A stretch of 64,000 bases of DNA from Rhodococcus sp. OK519 (GCF_003051005.1 NZ_QAOW01000011.1:27353-91352), one strand, 5' to 3'. Counted from the first letter of the stretch, positions 21,238-32,000 are shown. Notes: generated by a model not told the origin, from the letters alone. A program made the numbers and translations.

Positions 21238-22659
21238 CTATCCGCCGAGCGAGCCGAATCCGCCGCCGAGCGAGCCGGCGCTGCCGCCTTCTCCTCCGTC
21301 ACCACCGTTGGTGGCGGGAGCCACGGAAACCGACAGATCATCGTTCGAGGCATTGACCGTTCCGGCGCCCGAGTACTCGGCCCGGATCACGCGCTGACCC
21401 TCGACCGCCGGGGTCCAACTCAGCGATGCGACGCCGTTGCCGTCGAGATTGGCCGTCCCGATGACGGTGTCGCCGTCCTTGAATGTCACAGTGCCGCCGG
21501 CATTCCCCGGAGTCACCTGCGCCGAGATATTCTGCGCTACACCGACCTTTGCTCCGACAATGTTCGCGATCGCGGTGGCCGATTCGCTGTTGTCAATGGG
21601 CTTGGCCGCCACGTTCACCGTTGCAGTTCCGGTCGATCCGACGACGCCGTCCCGGCCCGAGAAGACCGCGGCGATCGTGTGGCTACCCGCGGTTGTCGGC
21701 GTCCACTGGTAGGCGGCCTTGCCGGCACCGTTCACGGCAACCTGGGCCAGCACCTCGGCGCCGTCCTTGAACAGGACGGTGCCGCCCGCACCCGCCGGCG
21801 AAACGGTGGCCTCGAGGGTCGACGCCCGCCCCACCTGAGCGCCCGTGACAGCGCCGATCGCGGTGTTCGACCCTGCATCCACCTGAGCGACATCGATGGT
21901 CTGCTGTCCGGACTGAGAGGCGTTCGCCCGCACCGTTCCGGGGAACTTCGCCATGACTGTGTGCGAACCGCGGGTCGACGGGGTCCAGGCGTAGGTTGCA
22001 GTGCCGTTGGCGTCGAGGTTGCCCGTTCCGACCTTGGTGTTGCCGTCGAAGAACTCGACCGCGTCGCCCTGTGCTCCGCCTGTCACGGTCGCCACCAGAT
22101 TCGTGGCCTGACCGACCTGAGCGCTCGCGATCTGGGCGAGGTTCGTCGAGGTGGTGTTCTTGCTGACCGTGATCGACGGACCCTTGTTCGAGTAGGTTCC
22201 CGAACCCAGCGAACCGCCGTAGTGCATCGTCGTCGACAGCGGCACACCACGAGCACAGTCGGCACCGACCCGATAGTTGAACTCGAAGGTCTGCGACTTC
22301 GGGCTGATGTTCGGATACACCGGCCAATTACCGGTCACCCGAACATAATCCGAGGCAACCTCCGGGCCACCGGTATTACCGCTGACATAGGTCAGGCACG
22401 ACGGATGCAGATCCTTGACTGCCTGGATCCACTCCACCACACCGCCGGTACGCTCGAACTTCGTCGACACCGTGACGATGTCGCCCTCGCTCGGCGTCGT
22501 ATTGCTCACCGTACGCGTGTACTTGCTGCTGCCATCGTTCCACGTCACCGAACCCGGCGCTGCGCCAGCGACTCCCACACCGGCGGTGACCGCAAATCCT
22601 GCTGCCACTGCGAACGCGCTGAGTCCCCCGACGAACCGACGGATATTCCTGTCAGACAT
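21238..22659 (-). CDS. Secreted Ig-like repeat protein C (3 repeats)
   Basis: 473 residues. Signal peptide about 1-33, then the class-1 head (KYTRTVSNTTPSEGDIVTVSTKF, LHPSCLTYVSGN, GADCARGVPLSTTMHYGG). Only three repeats follow, and they differ from the rest of the family: later strands read GGTVLFKDGAEVLAQ and GGTVTFKDGDTVIG, and they end YQWTPTTAGSHTIAAVFSG or LSWTPAVEGQRVIRAEYSG. The tail is GGDGGEGGSAGSLGGGFGSLGG, the one clear deviation from the FGS ending. The ATG follows GAGAGGAATTGC. A perfect-armed GGAC-N4-GTCC repeat lies 227 bases upstream; this gene probably heads a C-B-A unit. Confidence 0.88.
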   Translation of the reverse strand: MSDRNIRRFVGGLSAFAVAAGFAVTAGVGVAGAAPGSVTWNDGSSKYTRTVSNTTPSEGDIVTVSTKFERTGGVVEWIQAVKDLHPSCLTYVSGNTGGPEVASDYVRVTGNWPVYPNISPKSQTFEFNYRVGADCARGVPLSTTMHYGGSLGSGTYSNKGPSITVSKNTTSTNLAQIASAQVGQATNLVATVTGGAQGDAVEFFDGNTKVGTGNLDANGTATYAWTPSTRGSHTVMAKFPGTVRANASQSGQQTIDVAQVDAGSNTAIGAVTGAQVGRASTLEATVSPAGAGGTVLFKDGAEVLAQVAVNGAGKAAYQWTPTTAGSHTIAAVFSGRDGVVGSTGTATVNVAAKPIDNSESATAIANIVGAKVGVAQNISAQVTPGNAGGTVTFKDGDTVIGTANLDGNGVASLSWTPAVEGQRVIRAEYSGAGTVNASNDDLSVSVAPATNGGDGGEGGSAGSLGGGFGSLGG

Positions 22660-22885
22660 GCAATTCCTCTCGACGCCGACCCTCGATGAATGCCGATCCG
22701 AAAGGTGTCGCCGATGGCGTCGTGTACCGGGCCATGTCCCGACCCCCTCCAGAGCACGGTCCCGCGGTTTCGGCTCACCTGCCCACCGACCCCACGGGTT
22801 CTACGCCCAGGGTGCGGCCCGACTCCGGTCACCTGGCCGTTTCGCCTCGACGGCGTGCATCGAGCGAAACGCGACTTACTGTATC

Positions 22886-22897
22886 GGACGTGCGTCC
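22886..22897 (-). promoter_or_regulatory. GGAC-N4-GTCC inverted repeat upstream of protein C
   Basis: GGACGTGCGTCC with perfect 4-base arms. On the minus strand it is preceded by CT and followed by GATACAGT. It lies 227 bases upstream of the start and immediately after the terminator of the preceding gene. Confidence 0.5.
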
Positions 22898-22925
22898 AGG
22901 TCGGTTCGGAAACGGCAGAAACGTA

Positions 22926-22962
22926 AATCGAGGCCCCCACGCTGCACGTGAGGGCCTCGATT
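22926..22962 (-). terminator. Terminator of protein D gene
   Basis: AATCGAGGCCC pairs with GGGCCTCGATT, with further pairing CCACG/CGTG inside, 11 bases past the stop at 22973. Confidence 0.7.
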
Positions 22963-22972
22963 CGACTGTCGG

Positions 22973-24220
22973 TCAGGAACCGAACATCGAGCTTCCGTTG
23001 CCCAAGCTGCCGAGACTGCCGGCGCCCCCGGGCGGCGTCGGGGCATCGGCAACCTGGACGGTCTGTGCAACGGACGCCGAGCCGTCGACACCCGCACCAC
23101 CCGTGTAGGCAGCGCTGATCTGGTGCGCACCCGACACGTCGAATACGTAGTCGAGTGCGACGACACCGTTCCCGACGGGCAGCCGCGGCCCGATCGGCGT
23201 GCCCCCGTCGTAGAACTGCACCGTCCCCGGCAGGGTCAGGGCAGTCGACGAGACCTGTGCGGACAGGCGCACCGCAACACCGACCGTTGCGGTCTGCGGT
23301 GCAGTCATGATCGTGCTCGACTCGACGTCGTCCTGGCCTCGGACGGACACCTCCACGATGCGTCCGGGCGAGGTCGAGTTGGAGAATCCGCCACTACCCG
23401 CGAACGTCGCGGTGATCGGCTTGGATCCCGCCGTTGCGAAGGTGTGTGACGTCGAGGCGATTCCGTTGACCACCGGAATGGGCGAACCGATGTTCGTGAT
23501 GCCGTCCTTGAACTGCACGGTGCCGGTCGCGTTCGCCGGGGAAACCGAAGCCGAGAGCTGGACGGAATCGCCCGTCTTCGCGCTCGGCGGCACCGTCACC
23601 GTGGCGCTGGTCGCGGTGGACGCCTGCTGAACGGACAGGTTCAACCCGCTCAACGGATTCCACCGCTGCGTGTCATTGAAGGAGTAGATGTTGAACTCCA
23701 TGCCGGTGGTTCGAGGTCCGGGCTGAGCGTTCGCCGCAACCTTGTAGGTGAACGTCAGGGTCGCGCCCTTGTCGAGCAGTGCCAGCTTGCAGGCCGCACC
23801 GATGCAGTTCCCACTGGCGGTCCAGCTGAGCCGGACAGCGCCCGAGACCGGGTCCTGGGCCGGAGTCCCGTCGAAGGTGCCACCCTTGCCGAAGCCTCCG
23901 GCAACAGGCCCGCTCCGCCAGACTTTGCCGCTGACCGATTGGAGTACGTAGTCGGCCGGTGGGAAGTCCGTGAAGTTCTGCATGTACCGGCTACCGCTCG
24001 CACTGAACGTGACGGTGGTCGTCACGGTGTCGCCCGGGAACGGGTTGGGGTTGTCCACCGTCTTGGTGGCACTGATGTTCGACGTCGTCACCGTTTGTGA
24101 CATCGGATCGGCGGAGGCGACACCACCACCCAGCAACGCCTGACCGACACCGAGCGCGGCAACGGCCAACGTCCCGACAAATACCTTCGACACAGCTCGC
24201 CGCATGACCGATCGGGCCAT
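22973..24220 (-). CDS. Secreted Ig-like repeat protein D (2 repeats)
   Basis: 415 residues, the smallest of the array. The ATG at 24220 has GGAAGGAG 6 bases upstream; a longer open frame to 24385 crosses the motif region and is rejected. Signal peptide about 1-37 (LGGGVASAD). The head (about 38-220) is of its own class, DUF11-like: VDNPNPFPGDTVTTTVTFSASG, then FTDFPPADYVLQSVSG and a Cys pair in SGNCIGAACKL. Two Ig repeats follow (TGTVQFKDGITNIG, PGTVQFYDGGTPIG). The tail is PPGGAGSLGSLGNGSSMFGS. A GAAC-N4-GTCC variant of the shared motif lies 160 bases upstream. Confidence 0.87.
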   Translation of the reverse strand: MARSVMRRAVSKVFVGTLAVAALGVGQALLGGGVASADPMSQTVTTSNISATKTVDNPNPFPGDTVTTTVTFSASGSRYMQNFTDFPPADYVLQSVSGKVWRSGPVAGGFGKGGTFDGTPAQDPVSGAVRLSWTASGNCIGAACKLALLDKGATLTFTYKVAANAQPGPRTTGMEFNIYSFNDTQRWNPLSGLNLSVQQASTATSATVTVPPSAKTGDSVQLSASVSPANATGTVQFKDGITNIGSPIPVVNGIASTSHTFATAGSKPITATFAGSGGFSNSTSPGRIVEVSVRGQDDVESSTIMTAPQTATVGVAVRLSAQVSSTALTLPGTVQFYDGGTPIGPRLPVGNGVVALDYVFDVSGAHQISAAYTGGAGVDGSASVAQTVQVADAPTPPGGAGSLGSLGNGSSMFGS

Positions 24221-24379
24221 TCCGACTCCTTCCAGAGCGTTAGCGCGCGCGGGCGGATTGTCCACCGACGCAGAGCAGGACGCATGCGTTTGAGTACCTG
24301 TCGAAACCCGGCCCGACTCCGGTGTTCGACAGTGCCCTGAGTACCGCGGTCGGCACACAGAACTCATTCGGACTTTATA

Positions 24380-24391
24380 GAACAAACGTCC
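24380..24391 (-). promoter_or_regulatory. GGAC-type inverted repeat upstream of protein D
   Basis: GAACAAACGTCC (11 of 12 bases equal to the best copy GGACAAACGTCC). On the minus strand it reads TTGGACGTTTGTTC followed by TATAAAGT. Confidence 0.5.
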
Positions 24392-24423
24392 AACTTCGGA
24401 CAGTTTTCGCTACAGACGGATCA

Positions 24424-24449
24424 GGGGCGGACGCTCGCACATCCGCCCC
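24424..24449 (-). terminator. Terminator of protein E gene
   Basis: GGGGCGGA pairs with TCCGCCCC around a 10-base loop, 7 bases past the stop at 24456. Confidence 0.55.
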
Positions 24450-24455
24450 AGTCCG

Positions 24456-26492
24456 TCAGGAACCGAAGGGAAGCCCGGCGAGGCTGCCGAGCCCCGGCGT
24501 GCCGCCGGGCGTCGACTCGGTGGCACCGACCTCGACGGTGCGAGCCTCCGAGGTGGACCCCCTCAGCCCCTCCGCGCCCGAATACACCGCAGAGATCGCG
24601 TGCGCACCGGATGTGGTGAAGGAGTGCTGCAGAGTCGCGGCGCCGTCGACCAGTTCCACGGCCTCACCGATCGGGGTGGCGCCGTCGAAGAACTGGATCG
24701 TCCCGCGAACCGGACCTGACGACACCGCGGATGCCCACAGCGTCACCGTGGCGCCACTGGCCGCCGAAGCCGGCACGGTCAGCGCCGTCGCGGTCTCGAC
24801 GTCGGTCGGTGCCGGGACGGTCACGTTCACGATCCGGATTTCTGCCGTCGAGCCGTCGAGGGCGGGAGTTCCGGAGAAGACCGCCGAAATGGAGTGCGCA
24901 CCCGCCACGGTGAACGTGTGCGGCAGGCGCGCGACGCCCGCGTTCACTGCGACCGCGTCACCGATCGCCTGACCGCCGTCACGGAACTGGACGGTGCCGC
25001 CGTCGACGAGCGCACCGGCGGGGGTCCGAACGGTGACCCACAGATCGGTGGTTCCGCCGGTCTTGGCCTCTCCGGGCACACTGAGCAGGGTCACGGTGCC
25101 CCGGGGGGACACCACCGGGTCGGTGACGGACACGGGCCGGACTGATGAGGTCGAGGGCTCGAATCCTGCTGCGCCCGAGTACACCGCGGTGAGGGAGTGG
25201 TTACCGACGGATGCGAACGTGTGCTCGAGCGTGGCCACGCCGTTCTCCATCTCGACTGGCCCGCCGATCGGCGTGACACCGTCCTTGAACTGGACCGTTC
25301 CACCGTTCGGGGCCGGGCTGATCGACGCCGACAGCGTCACCGGCGCGCCCGTCTGCGCCGAGGCCGGCGCGCCGACCGTGGTGGTCGTGACCAGATCCGG
25401 GACCGTCACCGTGATCGTCTGCGGTCCGGCCGTGGACGAGACGAAGCCCGCGCCCGCGAACACCGCGGAGATCGGGTGCACGCCCGCCGTCGTGAACGCG
25501 TGCGGCAACGTGGCGATGCCGCCCGAGACAGACACCGGCGCACCGAGGTTCGTGTTTCCGTCCTTGAACTGCACCGTGCCCGAAGCCGTGTTCGGGGTGA
25601 CGGTTGCGGACAGCGTCACCGCCGTGCCGGTGAGGGCGCTCGGGGGAACCGTGAGCAACGTGGTGGTCGGGACGTCCGGCACCGACACGTTCACCGTCTG
25701 AGCCCCCGACGTGGACCCCTCGTATGCCGTGGCGCCCGAGTACACCGCGGTGATGCTGTGTGTGCCCGGCGCACTGAAGGTGTGCGACAACGAAGCCGTG
25801 CCCGACGCGAGGGAGACCGGCGCGCCGATGTTCGTGCCGCCGTCCTTGAACTGAAGGGTACCGGTGGCTGACGCCGGATCGACTGTGGCAGACAGGTTCA
25901 CGGGCGTACCTGTAAGGGCGCCGGCCGGGGCCGTCACCGCCGTCGCCGACGTCGCCTGCCGCACGATCACTGACGGACCCATCGAGGACTGGTCCGTCGA
26001 CGACTGGAAGCCGTTACCCATCACTGTGCCCTTGGCGGTCATGCCACTGTTCGCTGCGCCCATGGCGCAGGCGTCGGACACTCGGTAGCTCGCCTTCAAG
26101 GTCAACGAGTTGTTCGAATTGACCAGCCAGCCCCCGGAAGTCACCTTGGTCGTGGTGGCGCCGGTCTCCGGATCCACCGACGACTCGCTCTGCCCGGAGC
26201 CGACCTTGAAGACGGCCACCTTGGCGGAACCATCGACGTAGGTGAAGCACGCCGGGTGTACGTCGACGAGCGTGTTGATGTAGCCGTCGATGCCGGTCTT
26301 GGACACCACGGTGGTGTAGGTGATCGTGTCACCCACGCGTGGGGAATCGACATCTGTGGTGCGGGTGAAGGTGTACTTGCCCTCGTTCACCGCGACCGCA
26401 TCCGCGATCCCCGCTCCCAACGTCGCAGTGATGGCCACCGACAGCGCGGCAACGCCTGCCGCGGCCGTCAGTCGCCTCGTCCTACTCGTCAT
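24456..26492 (-). CDS. Secreted Ig-like repeat protein E (5 repeats)
   Basis: 678 residues from the ATG at 26492. An in-frame GTG at 26558 overlaps the stop of the upstream gene as GTGA and would add 22 residues before the signal peptide; coupling from that codon is possible. Signal peptide about 1-32, then a head related to class 1 (VDSPRVGDTITYTTVVSKTG, VHPACFTYVDG, later SDACAMG) but with its own middle. Five Ig repeats follow, the fourth carrying an insertion with RTPAGALVDGGTVQFRDGG. The tail is TPGGTPGLGSLAGLPFGS. No shared motif directly upstream; probably cotranscribed with the preceding gene. Confidence 0.86.
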   Translation of the reverse strand: MTSRTRRLTAAAGVAALSVAITATLGAGIADAVAVNEGKYTFTRTTDVDSPRVGDTITYTTVVSKTGIDGYINTLVDVHPACFTYVDGSAKVAVFKVGSGQSESSVDPETGATTTKVTSGGWLVNSNNSLTLKASYRVSDACAMGAANSGMTAKGTVMGNGFQSSTDQSSMGPSVIVRQATSATAVTAPAGALTGTPVNLSATVDPASATGTLQFKDGGTNIGAPVSLASGTASLSHTFSAPGTHSITAVYSGATAYEGSTSGAQTVNVSVPDVPTTTLLTVPPSALTGTAVTLSATVTPNTASGTVQFKDGNTNLGAPVSVSGGIATLPHAFTTAGVHPISAVFAGAGFVSSTAGPQTITVTVPDLVTTTTVGAPASAQTGAPVTLSASISPAPNGGTVQFKDGVTPIGGPVEMENGVATLEHTFASVGNHSLTAVYSGAAGFEPSTSSVRPVSVTDPVVSPRGTVTLLSVPGEAKTGGTTDLWVTVRTPAGALVDGGTVQFRDGGQAIGDAVAVNAGVARLPHTFTVAGAHSISAVFSGTPALDGSTAEIRIVNVTVPAPTDVETATALTVPASAASGATVTLWASAVSSGPVRGTIQFFDGATPIGEAVELVDGAATLQHSFTTSGAHAISAVYSGAEGLRGSTSEARTVEVGATESTPGGTPGLGSLAGLPFGS

Positions 26493-26554
26493 GACGCTCG
26501 TCCGTTCTTCTCTCGCCGACTCGGCATTTCGCTGTCGCATCGTGGCCTCCGCCG

Positions 26555-28861
26555 TCACGAGCCGAACGAGAGGCTGCCGGTGCCGGCGCCTGTCGTTCCG
26601 CCGGGCTCAGCGATCACGAGCACATCCGCGACCGAAGATGATTCGGTGAATCCCGCTGCACCGCTGTACTTCGCGACGATCGTGTGCGATCCGGTTCCTG
26701 TGAAGGCGTGCGTGAGGCTCGCCCGGCCATCGACGAGGTCAACCGCCGCACCGAGCGGCTTGTCGCCATCGAAGAACTGCACGGTGCCGTGCGGTGCCCC
26801 CGGGGTAACGACGCGCGCCGACAGGGTGACCGGGGTTCCCGGGGTGCCGCCGCCTGGCAGCACCAGTTCGGTGGCCGTCGCGAGATCCGCGACCGACGCG
26901 AGGGTCACGTTGACGCCCTGGGCGTCGGCGTTCGACGCCGTGTATGCGCCCATTCCGTTGAAGGTGGCCGTGATCGAGTGGGCACCGGTCGCGCCGAACG
27001 TGTGCGTGACCTTGGCGAACCCTTCGACGACGGGGGCGGGGTTGCCGATCGGTGCTCCGCCGTCACGGAACTGGACCGTGCCGCCGTCGGGCACCTGGAC
27101 TCCGTCGACGAGATCGAACACGCTCGCCCACAGGTCGACCGGCTGACCGGCCTTCGCCTCACCGGGCACGTTGAGCAACGTGACGGTTCCGAGGCTCGAC
27201 GCCGTGACGGCCACGGTCACCGGGGTCGCCGTCGAGCCCAGCGAGCCGACGCCACCGCTGTACACCGCGGTTATCGGATGCGATCCGCCCCGGGCGAAGG
27301 TATGGGACAGGCTTGCAGCTCCGCCGGAAACCAACACGGGCGAACCGAGATTCGTCGCGCCGTCCCGGAACTGCACGGTGCCGTCGATAGGCGTCGGAGA
27401 CACGGTGGCCGAGATCGTTACCGGGGTACCGACCTCCGCGGTAGCGGGAGCCGAGACCGTCGTGGTGGTCGCGACGGCGTCGGGCATGGGCTCCGAGACC
27501 GTCACCGTTCGCGCACTCGACGTCGACGGACCGAATCCTGTGCCGCCGGAGTAGACGGCGGTGATGCTGTGCGCACCTGTTGTGATGAAGGGGTGCGAGA
27601 GGGTCGCCAGTCCCCCGGCAACCGGCACGGGCGCACCGAGATTCGCGGCACCGTCCTTGAACTGCACCGTTCCTGTGGCACCGGCCGGGCTGACAGCCGC
27701 AACGAGATCGACCGCGAGACCTGTGGTCGCGTTGGGCGGCACCGTAACCGAGGTTGTCGTGGTCACCACCGGGGGTGTCACCGTCACGGTCCGAGCCTCC
27801 GAGGTCGACGACGCGAAGCCGGTCGCGCCCGAGTAGACCGCGGTGATGCTGTGCGCGCCGGAGGATCCGAACGCATAAGACACGCTCGCCGACCCGTTGT
27901 TCACGGGCGCGGCCGCGCCGATGTTCGTCCCGCCGTCCTTGAACTGCACGGTGCCGGACGCCCCTGCGGGCGCAACCGCCGCGGTGAGCTCAACGGCCGC
28001 GCCGGTGGCGGCGGTGTCCGGAACCGTCAGTGTCGTCGTGGTGGCGGCGTCCGGCACGGCGATACGGATGGTCGCCAGCGGGTTGGCGCCCGCGTTCAGT
28101 CCGGCGCCTTCGGAGTTGCGCGGGCTGCAGCGTGTGGGAGCCCACTGCACGCCGAGGAAGGATGCCTTGGCGAGCTGCGTGCTGAAGTTCTTGTCGTTGT
28201 TGAAGCTGCCCGCGGCCCCACCGGTGCGGATTTTGGGCTGGACGGTGCCGGACCCACCGGCCACCATCGTCACGTCGATCGCCGGCAGCCGGAACCAGGA
28301 GTCGCCGCTGCCGTTGTTGCTACCGTCGATGTTCTTCTCGAGCTTGGGCGCCAAGATGCCGCCCTCGCTGTTGGTGCTGTTCGACGCACCGTTGCCGATG
28401 ACCTCGTTGTTGCCCGAGATCCTGAGAAGCGTGCCGTTCGCGTCGGCGGCTCCGTTGTCGTTGACGCGGATGACACTCGGAGCGACGCCGCTCAGGTTCA
28501 CCGCGGTGTTCGGAACGATCGACGCGCTGACGAAGGTCGCGTTCGCAGGGATCTCGAAGTCGTTCTTGAGGCGCGACAGGTTCGTCGTGCTCGCACCGGA
28601 ATCGGAGTCCGGGAAGGATTGCGCATTCGTCTGCATCCGGAAGGTGAAGGTCTCACCCGGGGCGACGGTGTCGGGTGCGCTCACGGTGACCGATGCGGCC
28701 GGAGTCTTGGTGACGTTGATGGTCGCCGAGGCGCGACACGTGGTGGTGAAATCGGTCGTGGTGGTCGCGGCGGTCGCCGGCTGAGCGATCAATAGCGATC
28801 CGGTGATCAACGCGGACCCGGTGAGCGCCACAGTGCAGCGCCTCCGTAACGAGGAACTCAT
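26555..28861 (-). CDS. Secreted Ig-like repeat protein F (5 repeats)
   Basis: 768 residues. The ATG follows CAGGAGTCTG. Signal peptide about 1-31 (IAQPATAATT). The head (about 32-265) is class 2, shared only with protein I: APGETFTFRMQTNAQSFPD, TTNLSRLKNDFEIP, RISGNNEVIGNG, then WFRLPAIDVT and LAKASFLGVQWAPTRC. Five Ig repeats follow; the fourth has an insertion VDGVQVPDGGTVQFRDGG. The tail is PGGTTGAGTGSLSFGS. GGACAAATGTCC lies 97 bases upstream. The stop overlaps the possible GTG start of the next gene. Confidence 0.88.
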   Translation of the reverse strand: MSSSLRRRCTVALTGSALITGSLLIAQPATAATTTTDFTTTCRASATINVTKTPAASVTVSAPDTVAPGETFTFRMQTNAQSFPDSDSGASTTNLSRLKNDFEIPANATFVSASIVPNTAVNLSGVAPSVIRVNDNGAADANGTLLRISGNNEVIGNGASNSTNSEGGILAPKLEKNIDGSNNGSGDSWFRLPAIDVTMVAGGSGTVQPKIRTGGAAGSFNNDKNFSTQLAKASFLGVQWAPTRCSPRNSEGAGLNAGANPLATIRIAVPDAATTTTLTVPDTAATGAAVELTAAVAPAGASGTVQFKDGGTNIGAAAPVNNGSASVSYAFGSSGAHSITAVYSGATGFASSTSEARTVTVTPPVVTTTTSVTVPPNATTGLAVDLVAAVSPAGATGTVQFKDGAANLGAPVPVAGGLATLSHPFITTGAHSITAVYSGGTGFGPSTSSARTVTVSEPMPDAVATTTTVSAPATAEVGTPVTISATVSPTPIDGTVQFRDGATNLGSPVLVSGGAASLSHTFARGGSHPITAVYSGGVGSLGSTATPVTVAVTASSLGTVTLLNVPGEAKAGQPVDLWASVFDLVDGVQVPDGGTVQFRDGGAPIGNPAPVVEGFAKVTHTFGATGAHSITATFNGMGAYTASNADAQGVNVTLASVADLATATELVLPGGGTPGTPVTLSARVVTPGAPHGTVQFFDGDKPLGAAVDLVDGRASLTHAFTGTGSHTIVAKYSGAAGFTESSSVADVLVIAEPGGTTGAGTGSLSFGS

Positions 28862-28957
28862 CAGACTCCTGAAACAACGGTTTGACAGGCGCTGTGGGCA
28901 CAGCGCTCCGAGTCAGTCACGATAGACCGCCGAACTGGAACGTGTGTCAGTTTTGCC

Positions 28958-28969
28958 GGACAAATGTCC
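28958..28969 (-). promoter_or_regulatory. GGAC-type inverted repeat upstream of protein F
   Basis: GGACAAATGTCC, a palindrome with perfect 4-base arms (GGACATTTGTCC on the minus strand), 97 bases from the start codon. Confidence 0.55.
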
Positions 28970-28997
28970 AGTTGATTTCCAGGGGACGTCGAAACGG

Positions 28998-29032
28998 CGA
29001 ATGGCCCCTGCCACAGAGGCAGGGGCCATTCG
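28998..29032 (-). terminator. Terminator of protein G gene
   Basis: A perfect 15-bp stem, CGAATGGCCCCTGCC with GGCAGGGGCCATTCG, 5-base loop, 12 bases past the stop at 29044. Confidence 0.8.
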
Positions 29033-29043
29033 TCCGTCCGGAA

Positions 29044-32000
29044 TCAGGCGCCGAGGCGGAACCCGCTCAGACTCCCCAGCGACCCGAAGTCCATCGAGCC
29101 GCTACCGCCGGTACCGCCGCCGGAGTCGACGACGTCGAGTACCTGAATCGGCGATGTCGAACCTGCGACACCCGTACCACCCGAGTACACCGCATGAATC
29201 TGGTGCGGTCCGTCCGACGTGAACGTGTGGACCAGCTCGGCCACGCCGTTCACCACCGGGACCGGTCCGCCGATCTCGACACCGCCATCGAAGAACTGCA
29301 CCGTGCCCGGCAACGACGGCGCGCCGATCACCTGTGCCTTCAACGTGAACGACGTCCCTGCGGTCGCCGACTGGGCCGACGACACCACTACCGACGACAC
29401 CACATCCGACGGATTCGGAGCGGACACCACCACCGGACGCTGCGTCGATGTCGACCCTTCGAACCCGGCATCAGCTGTGTACACCGCGGACACTTGGTGT
29501 GTCCCCGCCGCCGTGAAGGTGTGGCCGAGGGAGGCAGATCCATTCACCAGCGCCACCGGCGACCCGATCGGGCTGCCGTTGTCACGGAACTGCACCGAAC
29601 CGGTCGGCACCGCCGTCCCCGACTGCGCCTGCACCGTTGCCGACAACGTCGTCTCCACACCCGTCGTCGCCGAACCCGGAGCACCGACCAGCGTCGACGT
29701 CACAACATCGACCGGCGCTGGATCCGACACCGTCACGTTCTGGACTGGCGCCGTCGAGCCGGCGAAACCCGTTGTGCCGGAGTACACGGCCGACACGGCA
29801 AACGGACCAGCCACGTTGAAGGTGTACTGCATGCCCGCGTGACCGCTGCCGTCCACCGCGACCGGAACACCCACATCGACTCCGGCCACCTTGAACTGGA
29901 CGGTGCCGGCGGTCGGAACCGGCGACACCGCCGCCGAGAGAGTCACCTGCTGGCCGGTCTCCGCGGTCGTGGGAGCGGTCACCGTCGTGGTGGTGTTCTC
30001 GTCCGGAACAACCGGAACGGAAACCGTCACGTTCTGAGCCGAAGCCGTCGAATTCGTGAACCCGGCAGCACCGGTGAACTCGGCCGTGACCGCGTAGGTG
30101 TCAGCAGCATTGAACGTGTACGGCAGGGTCACCGTGCCGCCACTGACCGCCTGAGACGCACCCACCGGAGCGCCGTTCACCTTGAACTGCACCGACCCCT
30201 GGGCTCCCGGCGGGGTGACCGTCGCCGACAAACTCACCGACTGACCCGTGGCGGCCGCGGCCGGCGCAGTCACCGACAGCGACGTCTCGACATCCGGATC
30301 GGCAACCGTGATCGAACCCGGCGCATTCGCCGACACATCAGCGAAGCCGGATCCACCCGTGAACAAGGCACCGATGCTGTGCGAACCCGTACCCGTGAAG
30401 GTGTGCGGAAGCGTCGCAACACCATTCACCACCGCAACCGGAGAACCGATTGGCGCACCATTGTCCGTGAACTGAACAGTGCCGACCGCATTGGACGGGC
30501 TGACCGTCGCCGACAGATCCACCGACGAACCAGTCGTCGCCGAACCCGGCACCTGAACCGTCATCGAAGTCAACACATCCGGATCGGTAACCGCCACGGT
30601 CTGCGCCGACGCAGACGAGTTCGTGAACCCGGCAGCACCGATGAACTCAGCCGTCACCGCGAACGAGCCAGCCGCGTTGAACGTGTGAGACAAGCTCGCC
30701 GAACCACCGGACACGGCTTGCGGCGCACCCACAGGATTGCCGTTCACCTTGAACTGCACCGAACCCTGAGCATTCGACGGGCTGACCGTCGCCGACAGAG
30801 ACACCGACTCACCCGTCTCGGCCGAACCCGGCGCAGTCACCGAAAGCGACGTCGTCACATCAGGATCCGACACCGTCACCGTCTGCGCCGTCGCCGACGA
30901 ATTCACGAACCCGGCAGCGCCGGTGAACTCTGCAGTAACCACGAACGAACCAGCGGCATCGAACGTATGCGGCACCGACGCCACACCACCGGTCACCGTC
31001 ACCGGCGAACCAACAGCGACGCCACCGACCTTGAACTGCACCGCACCCTGAGCATTCGACGGGCTGACCGTCGCCGACAGAGACACCGACTCACCCGTCT
31101 CGGCCGAACCTGGTGCAGTCACCGAAAGCGACGTCGTCACATCAGGATCCGACACCGTCACCGTCTGCGCTGCCGCCGACGAGTTCACGAACCCGGGCCC
31201 CGCAACGAAGTTCGCGGCAACACTGTGCGAACCCGCACCCGTAAACGTATGCGGGAGCATCGCAGATCCATTGGTCACAGGAACCGGAGAACCGATCGGA
31301 GAGCCGTTATCGGTGAACTGCACCGTGCCCTGAGCATTGGACGGGCTGACCGTTGCGGTCAGGTCCACCGACGAACCCGTCGTCGCCGAGCCCGGAAGAC
31401 TCAGCGAAAGTGACGTCGTCACATCCGGGTTCGAAACAGCGACGGACTGCGGCGCAGCGGCGGAAGAGGCAAATCCGGGTCCGGCGATGAACTCTGCCGT
31501 GATGTCATGCGAGCCTGCAGCACCGAACGTGTGCTGTACCGATGCCTGACCGGCGGCGACGGCGACCGGTGATCCGATGGCCGTTCCGTTGTCCTTGAAC
31601 TGCACCGCGCCCGCGGCATTCGCCGGCGTCACCGATGCCGACAATGTCACCGGCGTGCCCGTCGACGCGGACGCCGGCACTTGAAGCGTCGTCGACGTAG
31701 AGGCGTTCACCGTCACGGTTTGCGCCGAAGCCGAGGAGTTCACGAATCCGCTCCCCGCCACGAAATCCGCGGTGATGCTGTGCGCACCTGTGGTCGTGAA
31801 CGTGTGCGGCAGTGTCGCCTGGCCGCCCGCCACCGACACCGGCGAACCGATGTTCGCCCCGTTGTCCTTGAACTGCACCGTCCCCGCCGCATTCGACGGG
31901 GTCAGCGACGCCGACAGTGTCACCGGTGCACCCGCCACCGCCGTGGCCGGCACCGACACCGACACACCGGTGGTCACCGGCGCATTCACCTGGACATTCT

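Larger units (their letters stand above)
22660..22972. other. Intergenic region between proteins D and C
   Basis: 313 bases holding the terminator of protein D (22926-22962) and the GGAC-type inverted repeat (22886-22897). No coding potential on either strand that fits the family. Confidence 0.6.
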
